From assembly GCF_033958435.1 (NCBI RefSeq), contig NC_134142.1, positions 104,544,501-104,608,500 on the forward strand: 64,000 nt of DNA, in the 5' to 3' direction. The position numbers were made by a program, and so were the translations under genes. The notes beneath the pieces were generated by a model. That model was not told the DNA's origin and made no database searches. It saw nothing but the letters and a program-made list of their open reading frames with translations. Source of the stretch: Carettochelys insculpta (taxonomy: Eukaryota; Chordata; Testudines; Carettochelyidae). Positions within the stretch are counted from its first letter, which is position 1; the number at the start of each line of letters is the position of its first letter. Positions 44,313-55,232 of the stretch are shown here, piece after piece.

Positions 44313-46224
44313 ATCTACATGGCAGCCACGAGGTTCGATTCCCAGCACAGATAGATGGCTCACATTAGCTCAGCTTCAGCCAAGTCACTAAAAATACCGA
44401 TGTTGCAGTACAGGGGGATAGCGTAAACTGCCTGAACTGAAATCCACCCAGCCTCCAGGGTCCAAACTTGGTCAGCTAGCCCAAACTGGCACCGGTACAG
44501 TAACATGCTGCTTTTTTTAACATGGTTGCTCAAACTCAGTGCACATGAGTCTCCCTACCCTCAGTGGAAATCAGCTGTAATACAGGCATACCCTATGAAA
44601 CTACTTCAATTGATACAATCTGGGCACTCAAAGAGCTACGTAGTGCTAGCAGATACAAACCAGAATCAAGTGTCCTCGGGAATTGTCCTGGTTAGTGAAT
44701 AGTTTATGAAATTAAGAGACAGCTGGCGAGCCTTACCTTGGGGTTAAACAACTCTGTATCTATTCCAGTTTCCTCTTTTTGTTAACATGAACCCTTTGGT
44801 AGGTTATATAATGTAAATTCTAAAACTTACCACAAGAAAGCAAGTGTGTTACATTAGCACCAGTAATGTGAGCTGCACTGTTTAAACAATATAGATGTCC
44901 TATGTTAAAACATTAGTTTAACTCACTGTCTCAACACAAACTTTCAAAGAGAACATTTTCAGCCCTGGCATACAGTTCGTCTCAGAGAGGCCATTTTAAT
45001 TAAAACTATATGTGGGCTGTGTACCATCAAGCTTATTGATGCCACCTTCTATTAATAATGAAAACCAGAGGCTAGCTCATGATGTAGAAGCTTCAGCTAA
45101 GACTGCAGATAAGAGCTTTAAAATATAACTGCACAATGAGCATAAAATGTTTATCTGAAAATCCATCCCCAGTTAGAAACCATCTGAAATTTGTTACAAG
45201 GAAACAATGATAACGTGGACGAAATGAAGATATGTTAAGAGGATAAAACACAATAGGCAAGTCAGAACTGAAGTACCTGAATGAATGACTTACGTAAGAC
45301 TTGATCTCACAGGTGTTTGAATGGAGAAAGTCCTACTCGCTTCCATAGATTTTGGCCAAGCCCACAGCCTTTTGATTGTGGTAAAGACATGCATGTAAGA
45401 GAGCTTGTTTGACTTTAACTCTGAACACTATCAGAGTTGCACCAAAAATTTACACAGCACAAAACCATATGAAACTCATCTCATTTCAAGCTTTCTGACA
45501 AGACAGCAATTTGAAGATTAGTTCAAATTCAACTAGCTTGTTAGAAAACCCAGGCCCAGGTTTCTGTGAACCTGGCCTGCTTTTATGGTTTTAGCTCAAA
45601 ACCATGGTTCTGAATTTCATTTTGAGTTCTACAGATCATTAGAATCTACGCAAATACAAACTGAAGTCACTGTGGAATCAGCAGATGGTGCTGTTACAGA
45701 GGGTCGAAGGAGTTTTGCTGAACTTAATTTTATATATATATATAACTTAATATATAAGCTTAATATCTTGGAAGAAATGCTGCCTTCTCAGTTGTGGTGC
45801 AATTCTTTGTTTAAAAACTATTGCCATAATTAATAGTCAGAGCCAAAATTGCTAAGCCCAGGAGTTGCAAAATCATATGTCAGGCTTGGCAAATCATGAG
45901 ATTGGCTTAAACATTCTTAAATTTTAAAAATAATACATTTGGGATTCTCTCTTTGTGTGCAGTTACATTCAGGTCCTATTTTCAGTCTTTTCTCTGCAAC
46001 CAAAAAAGCAGACAAACTTACATTAAAAAAAAATTAAAATTTTTCGCTCCAGAACCTAGAATTTTAAGAAAAACTGCATATTTCACAAGAATTACTAAGA
46101 ATGAGAGTCTGCTTTCCCTCTCAAAATATCTCTGATTGAATTGTTCTTTTAAGTGCAGCTGTCGCCTATATAGTAAACCCATGAAAAACAGGCAAAATAT
46201 AAAGTGGCATTTACCGTTACACAG
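44313..46224. other. Gene-free stretch
   Basis: AT-rich, single-copy-looking, with a short (TA)n run at about 45724-45742. No gene or repeat family recognised. Confidence 0.45.
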
Positions 46225-46580
46225 ATTATTATTAAAAAGTTATGCTGAAGCAATTTCTACAGGCCACTATGCTGGGTCCCCCATGGTGCTAGGTGCTGTA
46301 CTAATATGTAATGTCTGGTGGATTTAAATCACAGATCGGTCACACACTGCCTATGTAATCTTAGGGAAATTACTTAATCTCTCGCTAACTCAATTCCCTA
46401 TGTGAAAATGGGGAAGATGCTTCCTTTTGTTCACCCTTTCTCCTGCCCGTTTGGATAATAAACTTTTCAGGAGAAAGGCTGTCTCTTTCTATATGTAAAT
46501 ATATCACAATAGGGCCTAGATTAAAGGAGGGGCTTTCAGGCACCACCACAGTGCAAATTACAACATATTTTGTATTGAGA
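46225..46580 (-). repeat. MIR-like SINE and associated 3' segment
   Basis: TGTAATCTTAGGGAAATTAC, TTAATCTCTCGCTAACTCAA and CCTATGTGAAAATGGGGAAG reproduce the inverse MIR core. They are followed by GGATAATAAACTTTTCAGGA and CACAATAGGGCCTAGAT, resembling the reptile 3' extension also seen near 19850 and 20955. Confidence 0.55.
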
Positions 46581-49574
46581 CAGGCCAAATGGTCAGCTGG
46601 TGCTCAAATGCACAGATAGCTCAATAGATCAATAACAGAATTTATGGGAAAATCTGCCAAAACGTTTACAGAAATAATCCTATCTTCTCAGCCTGCCTAT
46701 TTGCACCTTAAACATAATAGGGGGTAGAAACAATGAGTATATCACACACACAGCACAATCTGAAATCAATCATGAGAGGGGACATTGAAAGACGACAAAC
46801 AACCAGACACAAATCCAGCAAAACCAAACCCCTAAATCAGAGGAAATCATTTATATGGAGCACCCCTCCCCCAGGAGAATTGTTCCATTATGCCTCTTCT
46901 CAGAAATAGTGCATTACTGACTTGGAAACCCACAGTCACACAAAGGACCCTAGCAACAATGCAGCCACTCAGCAAACACTCAGTCAGGGCTTTGTCAGAG
47001 AGAAACAAAAGCAGAAAAAAGTCACACACAAAAGAATCCCACTTGGCAGTAGAGGATCCATCCCTTCCACTGCTAAACCCCAATGGCTTTTGTATTTGTG
47101 CTTATCGGCAGGAAATCCTGAGTCCCTTGCCAAAGAAACCCATCACATAGTCACTGTGGGGGGAAGGGCCCATTCTTATCCCCCTAACAACTCTCGGACT
47201 ACTTTCAAAAACTATTCTAAATAATATTCAAAACAGCTCAGTTAGAAAAGACCACATGGTGTGAACACAGTACCCAAACCTAAACCCCATTTTCACTGCA
47301 GTTCTGAGGGACTGCCAAAATCTGCTATTTCCATGGTGTTACATTTTCAGAAGTGCGGAGCACCAACCAGTAGGCCCCGTTAACTTCAACAGAAGCTTTG
47401 GATGCTCATTACCACTAAAAATTAACCATTTACCATTTGTCCTTCAGCCCCTCATGTCTTCTAAAAGTTCTTCCATCCTATCTATGTATTTATGTAGACT
47501 AATGGCTTCCTATATCCTGACAGGTGACACAAGTGATTCCCACAAAATGAAAGGCTCATATTAACAGGCACCCAACTATTGGGTGTTTTCTCAAATCCAC
47601 AATAGATTACAAAACTGCACAATGTGGCGTGGATCCAGTACCTAGAATACTCTTGCAGTGGCCTGCCATCCCATCTGACAAGGTCCATCCAGCAGTTATT
47701 TGAATTGTTTGCTGTGAAGGTTCTCACTCCATGACAGAGACTTTAAAACAGGCAAAAGAGGTAAAAAAAAGAAGGGGTGTATGCGGGGCGGGGGTGGGGC
47801 CCTGCCCCACCCACATGCCAGCAGAGCTCCTTTGCACAAGGTGAACACATCTCTAAGATTGTATGTTTTCACAAATAAATTGGGCCAGGAAAAGCAGCAT
47901 GGGTAAAGCATCACTGTGCTTAGACTAATCCCAGTTTCTGCAGAGCAAAATATCCTCTATCCTATGATGTGGTCAGGCCTGGCAAAGGTGCGTTATGAGC
48001 ATCAAGGAGTCAAGCAGATCTCCACAAAGGTCAGATCCTGGGCCTTGGGATTTTCCGACATTCTAAAGAGCCCACGCCACCAAACTTATTAAACTTAAGT
48101 AAGTCCTGTCTTTCCTGTCACAGGTATGCAACTCTGATGGTTACATTGCACTTTGCATTCCTGGACCCTTAGCCTTTCCCAGCTAATCTGAACACCATGC
48201 TTTTTTTACATTTTTGTTGCATTCAAAATGAGCAAAAAAAGGAGCAGTTACTATAGTATCAAACAGATTACTAAATGTTTTATCAACAACAGAAGGAAAA
48301 AGAAAACAGCTTTCACAGATGTGGTCAGCTGTGCTGCAGACAGTATACCAGCTATTTTGTTTTGCAATATCATGCTGCATGTTTCAGTACATCAATTCAT
48401 GCAGTATATGTTTTGCTGATCAATTTGCATAACATATTGACCTCAAGAGCTGTATAAAGTGTTTGATTTGTGGCACTTCTGCATAATTTTCTGATTAAGT
48501 TTCTTATTTAACCTATTGACCTTTACTCCTTTAATTTAAGAGCCTATGTAAATGTTGAGACATAATCAAGCCACACAACTGACTGAGTGGAATTTGCATC
48601 TTACAAAGTTTACTTATTCTTTCATGCTTTACACCGACACAGTGCAGGTGCACAGTGGACACTTTCCTACCTTGCCATTTCTGTGTGTGAAATATTCCAA
48701 GATTCATAGTTTAGTACAATTGGCTGTCATAAAATCCCCATTGGAAATTTGTAGTCAATTTTTAAAAAAACCAAAAGCTCTGAGTCTAGCAGAGAAACTC
48801 CAAGAACCAAAAAGTTAATTACAATATTTTCCCAGGTTCCTTTCCCACAATTAAATCGGTTAATTATATTTTATTAATTCGTTGTCTTGTGGAATAGGAG
48901 AGGGTCCCAATCACGGACCAACAACCCATTATGCTAGGTTCAGCACATACACATTTAAAAAAAAAAAGTCCGCACATGGATCTGAACAGCAATAAAGATT
49001 TTTTAGTTGCAGTGACCCCTCCAATTCACACTAATCACAGAGATGCCTATGGTAGAGTACTAATTTGTGCAAGCTACCATACCAGCAAAGAAACACACTT
49101 AAAAATAAACCAAGGGCACTGAATTACATACTGTCATCTGTTCACTGATTCTGAGAAATACTGCTTAGCTTTAATTATTTACAATACGTTGAAACTTTTA
49201 CTGCTTTACTATGAAATCTTAGCAATAGAAAACTGTGACTCTACAGCTGAGAAGTGAGGCAAGATGTGTTGTGCGTGTGTGGAAAACAGATTACAGAATT
49301 AGTGATTTGGTGGCAGGGATCAACTGTGTGTGGAAGCCTTCTTCGCAATCCAAGGGGTCCTCGTCAGAAGTCCACGTTGCGTTCCTAAATAATGCAACTT
49401 AAGGTGAAACGACTTATAAAGGGAAATTAATATTCATAAGGAATAATGTAATTAGCTTGAGATATGTTCCCAACAAACACAGTTCACACACGTGTGGTAC
49501 ATATAATGTACCTATAACCCACAAAAAACAAATAGAAATAGAATAGAAATTAAATAAATAAATAGAAAAAGATA
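46581..49574. other. Long gene-free stretch
   Basis: Mostly single-copy, AT-rich. Near 49377-49430 is a possible repeat piece (TTGCGTTCCTAAATAATGCA, AAACGACTTATAAAGG). Nothing else is supported. Confidence 0.45.
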
Positions 49575-49840
49575 AGCCAGCTCCCTGCCAGCCCCCACCG
49601 GCTCCCCCCAGTCTCCTGCCGGCTCCCAGCAGTTCCTCACCAGTCCTGTGCTGGCTGCCTGCCAGCCCCCCCCACAGTTTGCTGGCTCCCTGCCAACTCC
49701 CCACATGTCCCCCACAGCTTCCCGCCCGTCCCTGCCAGCTCACCCGTCTACCGCTGGTCCTCTGCCAGCTACCCGGGGCTCCCCACCTGTCCCCAGCAGC
49801 TCCCCTCAGCTCCACACCAGTCCCTGCAGCTCCCCACCTC
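49575..49840. repeat. C-rich low-complexity tract, degenerate CTGCCAGCTCCC units
   Basis: Repeated variants of CTCCCTGCCAGC, CTCCTGCCGGCTCCC and CTCTGCCAGCTACCC are spaced about 20-30 bases apart, a degenerate minisatellite. Frames on both strands (for example 49414-49869 minus) are artefacts of this tract. Confidence 0.65.

Positions 49841-49872
<32 letters not shown>
49841..49872. repeat. (AC)n microsatellite
   Basis: About sixteen uninterrupted AC units at the right edge of the C-rich tract. Confidence 0.97.
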
Positions 49873-49924
49873 GTCATTTGCAGGGAGGAGCTGAAATAAT
49901 ACACAATGAATTTTCCTCTTGGGC

Positions 49925-50354
49925 CATGGCTACACTATCCCCCGCCTTTTGAAAGGGGGATGCTAATGAGCCACTTCAGCAGATGCTAATGAGGCACCTT
50001 CATGAATGTGCAGCACCTCATTAGCATAATGGCGGCCGGGCATGTTTCAAAGGGCCGATTTTGAAACACATGCTGCTCATGTAGACAGGGACCCTTTGAA
50101 AGGACCTATGGACTTCAAAAGCCCCTTCTTCTCATATAGTTTTGGGAAGAAGGGGCTTTCAAAATCCAGGGGTTCCTTTTGAAAGGTCCCTGTCTACATG
50201 AGCGGCATGCATTTCGAAAGCGGCACTTTCAAAACGTATGCAGCCACTATTATGCTAATGAGACACTGCATACTCGTGGTAGTTCCTCATTAGCATCTGC
50301 CAGATTGGCTCATTAGCATCCCCCTTTCAAAAGGTGGGGACTAGTGTAGCCATG
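49925..50354. mobile_element. 430-bp palindromic MITE with CATGGCTACACTA ends
   Basis: CATGGCTACACTA at the left and TAGTGTAGCCATG at the right are exact inverses. The arms keep pairing through CCTTTTGAAAGGGGGATGCT / AGCATCCCCCTTTCAAAAGG, repeated TGCTAATGAG / CTCATTAGCA boxes, GTCTACATGAGCGGCATGC-type segments and AGGGACCTTTGAAAGG to a loop around 50130-50150. The element could fold end to end into one hairpin. The CTACAC core links it to the other Harbinger-like ends here. No coding capacity. Confidence 0.8.
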
Positions 50355-51159
50355 ATCTGGGTGATTACTATCTGGCTTGAGATTCAAAATACACCAGTGG
50401 TGCAACACAGTGACATGGGATGAGATGCAAACAATCTACACCATAAAACAGATTAAATATGAACATGTGATACATAAGAGGAGTATCACTCTCTGAACCT
50501 TCAAGCTGTTCCATGAAGACAGTGTAATAGAGTCACCGTTCATCACTGAAAACGCTCCAATCCTCATGAGTGCAACTCCCAACTTCCTTGTACCTTGACT
50601 GATCTTCCTCCAATTGCACTTGGCACTGATAAGCTGTCCCAGATGATGTGTGTGTTTGGCCCATTTTCTGTTTCTCTTCCTAAAGTCTTTAAAACCATTT
50701 TTTGAACACAGAGAATTTTGCTTCACTCATGTCATTTGTTCCCCTACAGATTACACTGTTCAGGAATTCCCAAACACTTTTTACAATAGCCAGCACCACT
50801 TTGTGCCATTCTTTGTCTATGAAAATACGAAAGGTAACATTCATGCTCAGTTACACCTGAGTGGTTCCTTTGACTGCTGCTGACTGGGGTTACAGGAGGG
50901 TGAATGAAGTAGAATTTTGCCCAGCAAATAAATTGTCTCCCACTCCCATTAACATTTTGTAACTTGTATCAAGGAAAGAAAAAAAAAAACTTTGAACTAG
51001 GGCCAGAAGAGGATCAGAGCTGGAAAAGGTGGATTCATGACATGGATCCCCAGGCATTTGCCCTCCACAAAGGGCTAGCACAGGAGTCCTGGGAACTGCC
51101 AAAACTCTTGGTACCAACTCTGCCTTTCCTCTGCAGGCTCTCTTTTTCTCTTCTTAGAC
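50355..51159. other. Gene-free stretch
   Basis: Single-copy-looking; no gene, RNA or repeat recognised. Confidence 0.4.
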
Positions 51160-52355
51160 TACAGCTACATTTCAAAGTTTTGTTGACAAAACTTACATTG
51201 ATGCCCAAAAGCCAACAAAACAAAAACCACCAGAAAGTGTTCACACTTGCTCCCTCTGTCAACAGATGATGTCCACATTGGGAGCATCATCACTGACAGT
51301 GTCAGCAAAGCACTGTGGGGATATATCCAACAGTGCAGTATTGTGGGAAGGCAGAACTTGTCACTGTGTGTCTTTGGACTCCCTTGGAGTTCTCCCACAG
51401 CCTTCTTAGCTGCTGGAAATAGCACCATGAGTAGCCCTGTGAGCTCTCCCTGCACACCAGCACAGCAATCTTCCCCACTCCCACCTGTGTTCCTATCGCA
51501 GGGCAAAACAGGAGCAGTCCAATGACTTGCTCATTGTTTGTCCCCCACATGGAGCAGGACACTCAGCTGCCAGATACTCCTCAGAGCTTTGAAAGGGGAA
51601 AGGAACCTGCCTGCAGGGCAGCAGAGATCAAAACACTGAGCACAGCCATCAGGGCAGGCATTGTGGGATACCGGTGGAAGCCAATTCCATCAACAAAAAA
51701 AGGCAGTGGCATCTACAGTGGCTCTTTGTCAACAAAAAAGGGAGGGCAACAAAAATGATTAAGGGGCTGGAGCACAAGACCTATGAGGATAGGCTGAGGG
51801 ATTTGGGCTTGTTTAGTTTACAGAAGAGAAGACTTAGGGGTGATTTAATAGCAGCCTTCAACTTCCTGATGGGGAGCTCTAAAGAGGAGGGTGAGAAACT
51901 GTTCTCAGTGGTGTCAGATGGCAGAACAAGGAGTAATGGTCTGAAGTTGAAGAGGGAAAGTTGTAGGTTAGATATTAGGAAAAACTACTTCACCAGGAGG
52001 GTGGTGAAGCATTGGAATGCGTTGCCTAGAGAGGTGGTGGATTCTCCATCCATTGAGGTTTTTAAGTCCCAGCTTGACAAGGTCCTGGCTGGGATGACTT
52101 AGTGGGTTTTGATCCTCCTTGAAGCAGGGGGGCTGGACTAGATGACCCCCTGAGGGCCCTTCCAGCCCTATGACTCTGTGAGTCTGTGAGGGAAAAGAAA
52201 AAAAATCTCTCTCATGTAGAAGCTTTTTGTCATCAAAAGTGGGCATTTTTCTTGATGAAAGTCACATTGCAGCATGTGTATTCTCACACATTTGTCACCA
52301 ACAGGCAGGTTTTGTAGACAAATAACTTGGCAGAGTATGCACAGGCCTAGTCTCA
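51160..52355. mobile_element. Harbinger-like element with TTTTGTTGACAAAAC ends, split by a CR1
   Basis: The left end reads AGACTACAGCTACATTTCAA then AGTTTTGTTGACAAAACTTA. The inverse of the right end reads AGACTAGGCCTGTGCATACT then CTGCCAAGTTATTTGTCTAC, an imperfect terminal inverted repeat of roughly 40 bases. Internal TTTGTCAACAAAAAAG and CTGTCAACAG repeats recall 15500-16250. The central ~450 bp is a nested CR1 fragment. The remaining interior has no recognisable transposase. Confidence 0.55.
51742..52190 (+). mobile_element. CR1 LINE 3' fragment (5' truncated) with tail
   Basis: Starts within the ORF2 C-terminal part (Arg-Ala-Thr-Lys-Met-Ile-Lys-Gly-Leu-Glu) and reads without interruption through Asp-Leu-Gly-Leu-Phe-Ser-Leu, Arg-Leu-Asp-Ile-Arg-Lys-Asn-Tyr-Phe, His-Trp-Asn-Ala-Leu-Pro and Ser-Pro-Ser-Ile-Glu-Val-Phe-Lys to a stop at about 52100. 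The 3' end has GGGCTGGACTAGATGACCCC and the 8-bp tail ATGACTCTGTGAGTCTGTGA. The tail differs from CR1-A, so it is another subfamily. It is severely 5'-truncated, the usual fate of CR1 insertions. Confidence 0.9.
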
Positions 52356-53779
52356 GTGCTTTATGTAGTCCTCTTCCTGACAACTCTTAGCCTAACTGCT
52401 TCAAAGCACACCTAAAATTTGGAAACTTTAAACATGAAAGAAAATGAATTAATTATCATAACTACCATTCAGCATCCTCTATCTTCCTTCACATAATATT
52501 AGTCAAGGATAATAATATTAACAGATGAGGAACCTCATAAAGTTTGGTTCTGCAATTGTTTGCAATTCATGCTATTTGATGGAGTTCAAAAATAATCTGG
52601 ACCATGTTCCTATGAATCCTGGCAAACACTCTACTGTTCTTCTAAAGCATCCACTGAGAATAATCCTAGGAGACTGTATAGGCTGATTTTGATTCCTTCT
52701 GCTTTCATCTCTGTACTAGCAAACATCAAACACAGGCCTGTATTCCTGCCTTGACCAAGAGAGGAATGTTCAGTGGTGGTCTTTTGCCTGTCATAGTTAC
52801 GAACAAAAAGAGGCACATGACTCAACTAAGTATGTAAAAACTCTACATTTAAATTATTCAGCTTGCTCAACAAAGAATGCACCTTGATTACTAAAGTGTA
52901 TTAAATTTCACCTACTTAACTTTGCAGCTTGATTAGTGAAGTATGTAGCTTAATCAGCGCAGCATGCAGCTCATATGACTATGTGCACCACCTTAAATCT
53001 TACCTACTACCGTACCCAACAGAATCAGCAACACATGCATCTGAAAGAGTGCAATATGCAACATAGGAAGTTCATCAGATTACACACTGCTTAATCTGTA
53101 AAACATAAATTAAAATTTGCAGCTTAGTCAGTAAGGTAACCCATTTGTTTTGTAAAGGGTATAAATCAGCCCACAGAGTTTACAAAATTTCAGTGAGTAA
53201 ATAAAATAGCAAACCCCCTCTAGAAAACAGACAGTTTATATTAGCCCAGAAGACAGCAGTTCATATAATCCGGAACAATGGCCACTAGAACCACGTCATC
53301 TGAGTGGTCCCATCCTCAAAGGATATTGGGTTAAATTCAAGTCTCAGTTTTAAGGTCTCTGATGGCATTAGCTCAAGCTATTAAACAGATCGCCTTATCT
53401 ATCCAAAAAAACAATTTTGTCACCTCATTAAAATCAGTGGGACTACTTCAAGGAACAGGATATTACTCAAAATTAATATAGGGTATCAAGAAAAGAACCA
53501 AAGAGAAGTGCTCACCAGGCTAAATTACCTCACCTTTACCCATAACAACTACAGTTAGTCCCAAACTACAAATTTGCATTTGTTGCAGATTTATATCCCA
53601 AAGTTCATGAACGTTCAAATCTGTGTTTTCACTTTTTGACCCTTTACAAAGACAGAAGCATTTTTAAAATTGACCAGGTTTCAATCTCAAATAGCGCCAA
53701 AGTCCCAGGGTGTGAAGATCTAGGGTTTTGGTTTGGATTACTCTGACTTCTAAGGGTATTTCAGCACTGCCAGCTAGGG
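52356..53779. other. Gene-free stretch with a degenerate tandem motif
   Basis: Between 52855 and 53130 a motif of the type GCAGCTTGATTAGTGAAGTA recurs loosely (GTAGCTTAATCAGCGCAGCA, GCAGCTTAGTCAGTAAGGTA). No gene is seen. Confidence 0.4.
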
Positions 53780-55232
53780 ATGCTGTGCTGAAAAGTTAAG
53801 TATTAGACTGATGGGAGGTTACAAGTGGAGTTCCTGAAGAACCAGTTTTAGGACTAGTCTCAATCATTTTCATTACTTATCTTGGAAGAAAAAGCAGGGA
53901 GTGTGCTAAATGACATTTACAGACTATACAAAGTTGGGAGGTATAGTCAACACAGAGGAGGATCAGAATATTATACAGAATGGTCTGGAAGAGTGGAGTA
54001 ACAGAAATGAGATGAAATGCAATAATACAAAATTTCAAAGTCATATGCTTAGCTTCTAATAAAACAATACTGACAGATGTGTCTCCTAAACTGGAAATGA
54101 CAGAGGAAGAGAGAGATCTGGGGGTGTTAATCAAGCACAATCTGACTATAAACTATAAAAAACATCAGGCTGTGATCCCAGTTTGCATTAGATGGGGCTC
54201 AATGCCATTGTACAAGGCACTCATAAGACCTCATCTGGAATACTCTGTATAATTCCGGTCACTTGTCTTCAAGAAAAAAAAATCCAAAATAGATCAGGTG
54301 CAAAGAAGAGCTACTATAATGATTAGAGGAATAGACGTCCTAGCTTATGAATGGAGACTGAAAAAGGCTTGGCTTGTTGACTTCAACCAAAGGAAGTCAG
54401 AAAGAGGCTGTGATTATGCTTTATAAATACAGCCAGGGAAGACACAAGACCTGTTTAAGTTGTAAGACAATGTTGGCACAAGAAGAAATGAATATATACT
54501 GGCCAAGAACAAATTCACCTGGAAACAAGAAGGCTTTTAGCAATGAGAGTGGTGGAGGTTCCAGGACAGCCTCCGAATTGGTATTGTTGAAGCAAATAAT
54601 TCGTGTTGAGGGAGAGCTGGTATGCCTCAATGTGATTTCACAATGCGGCTTGTGATTTTATGGAGCAAGACTCACTATCTGGGACTCACCTCCAGTTCGT
54701 GTGTTACAATCCAAAAAGTTTGTGTTTCAGAGCTTCAGACAAGCACCTGCAGGACACAGCCATGGATCCCTTCCACCACTCCTAGTCCATTCAGGATGGC
54801 AATGGGGGGTTGGTCTCCTACCTCTGAAGGGGTGGGGGACCAAGTACTCTGAGGTGGCACCAAGCATTCTCTCTCTCAGGTGCTTGGCTGGATGGTCCTT
54901 GCTCACAGTCAAACTGATCACCGTAAGCAGAGTCAGGATGTCACTGACTTTAGGAGCTTTTTGCACTACATTGCAAGGTGTGGGTACAAGTCTTTTGCCA
55001 AAATTATCTGGGTGTATCTCCCTTAATAATTTCCTTGCCATTTTAGGCGTCTCAGGCAAGGTTACCTTATTCTCTGTCTATGGCACATAATCTAGCATCC
55101 TGAGGACCTAGTTTCAATTGCTGTGTTTGCTGTGCAGCTTCTGCATGGCATTGGTAGCCCTATGACATAAAGGAAGTCAGACTAGGTGATCACAATGGTT
55201 CCTCCTAGCTTTAAGACCTATGAACCTATGAG
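53780..55232 (+). mobile_element. Old CR1/L3-type LINE 3' half with 3' UTR
   Basis: A decayed plus-strand LINE. The reverse transcriptase is still readable in broken frames: a Gly-Val-Pro-Glu-Glu-Pro-Val-Leu-Gly-Leu remnant near 53830, a Tyr-Lys-Val-Gly-Gly segment near 53925 where the family has Asp-Asp-Thr-Lys-x-Gly-Gly, Arg-Asp-Leu-Gly-Val-Leu near 54113, Leu-Ile-Arg-Pro-His-Leu-Glu-Tyr near 54220 and Val-Gln-Arg-Arg-Ala near 54298. The 3' UTR follows with GAGGTGGCACCAAGC, TGCTTGGCTGGATGGTCCTT, TCAAACTGATCACCG, TTATCTGGGTGTATCTCCCT and the terminal GTCAGACTAGGTGATCACAA with tail GACCTATGAACCTATGAG. It is clearly older than the other CR1 copies here. Confidence 0.8.

Noticed and set aside
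44290..44352. Possible tRNA-derived SINE (GAGGTTCGATTCCCAGCAC resembles a B box)
   Set aside because: No matching A box at the right spacing and no tRNA-like fold; it probably just follows the CR1 tail by chance.
49414..49899. Long frames on both strands near the AC microsatellite
   Set aside because: Produced by the C-rich degenerate minisatellite and the dinucleotide run.
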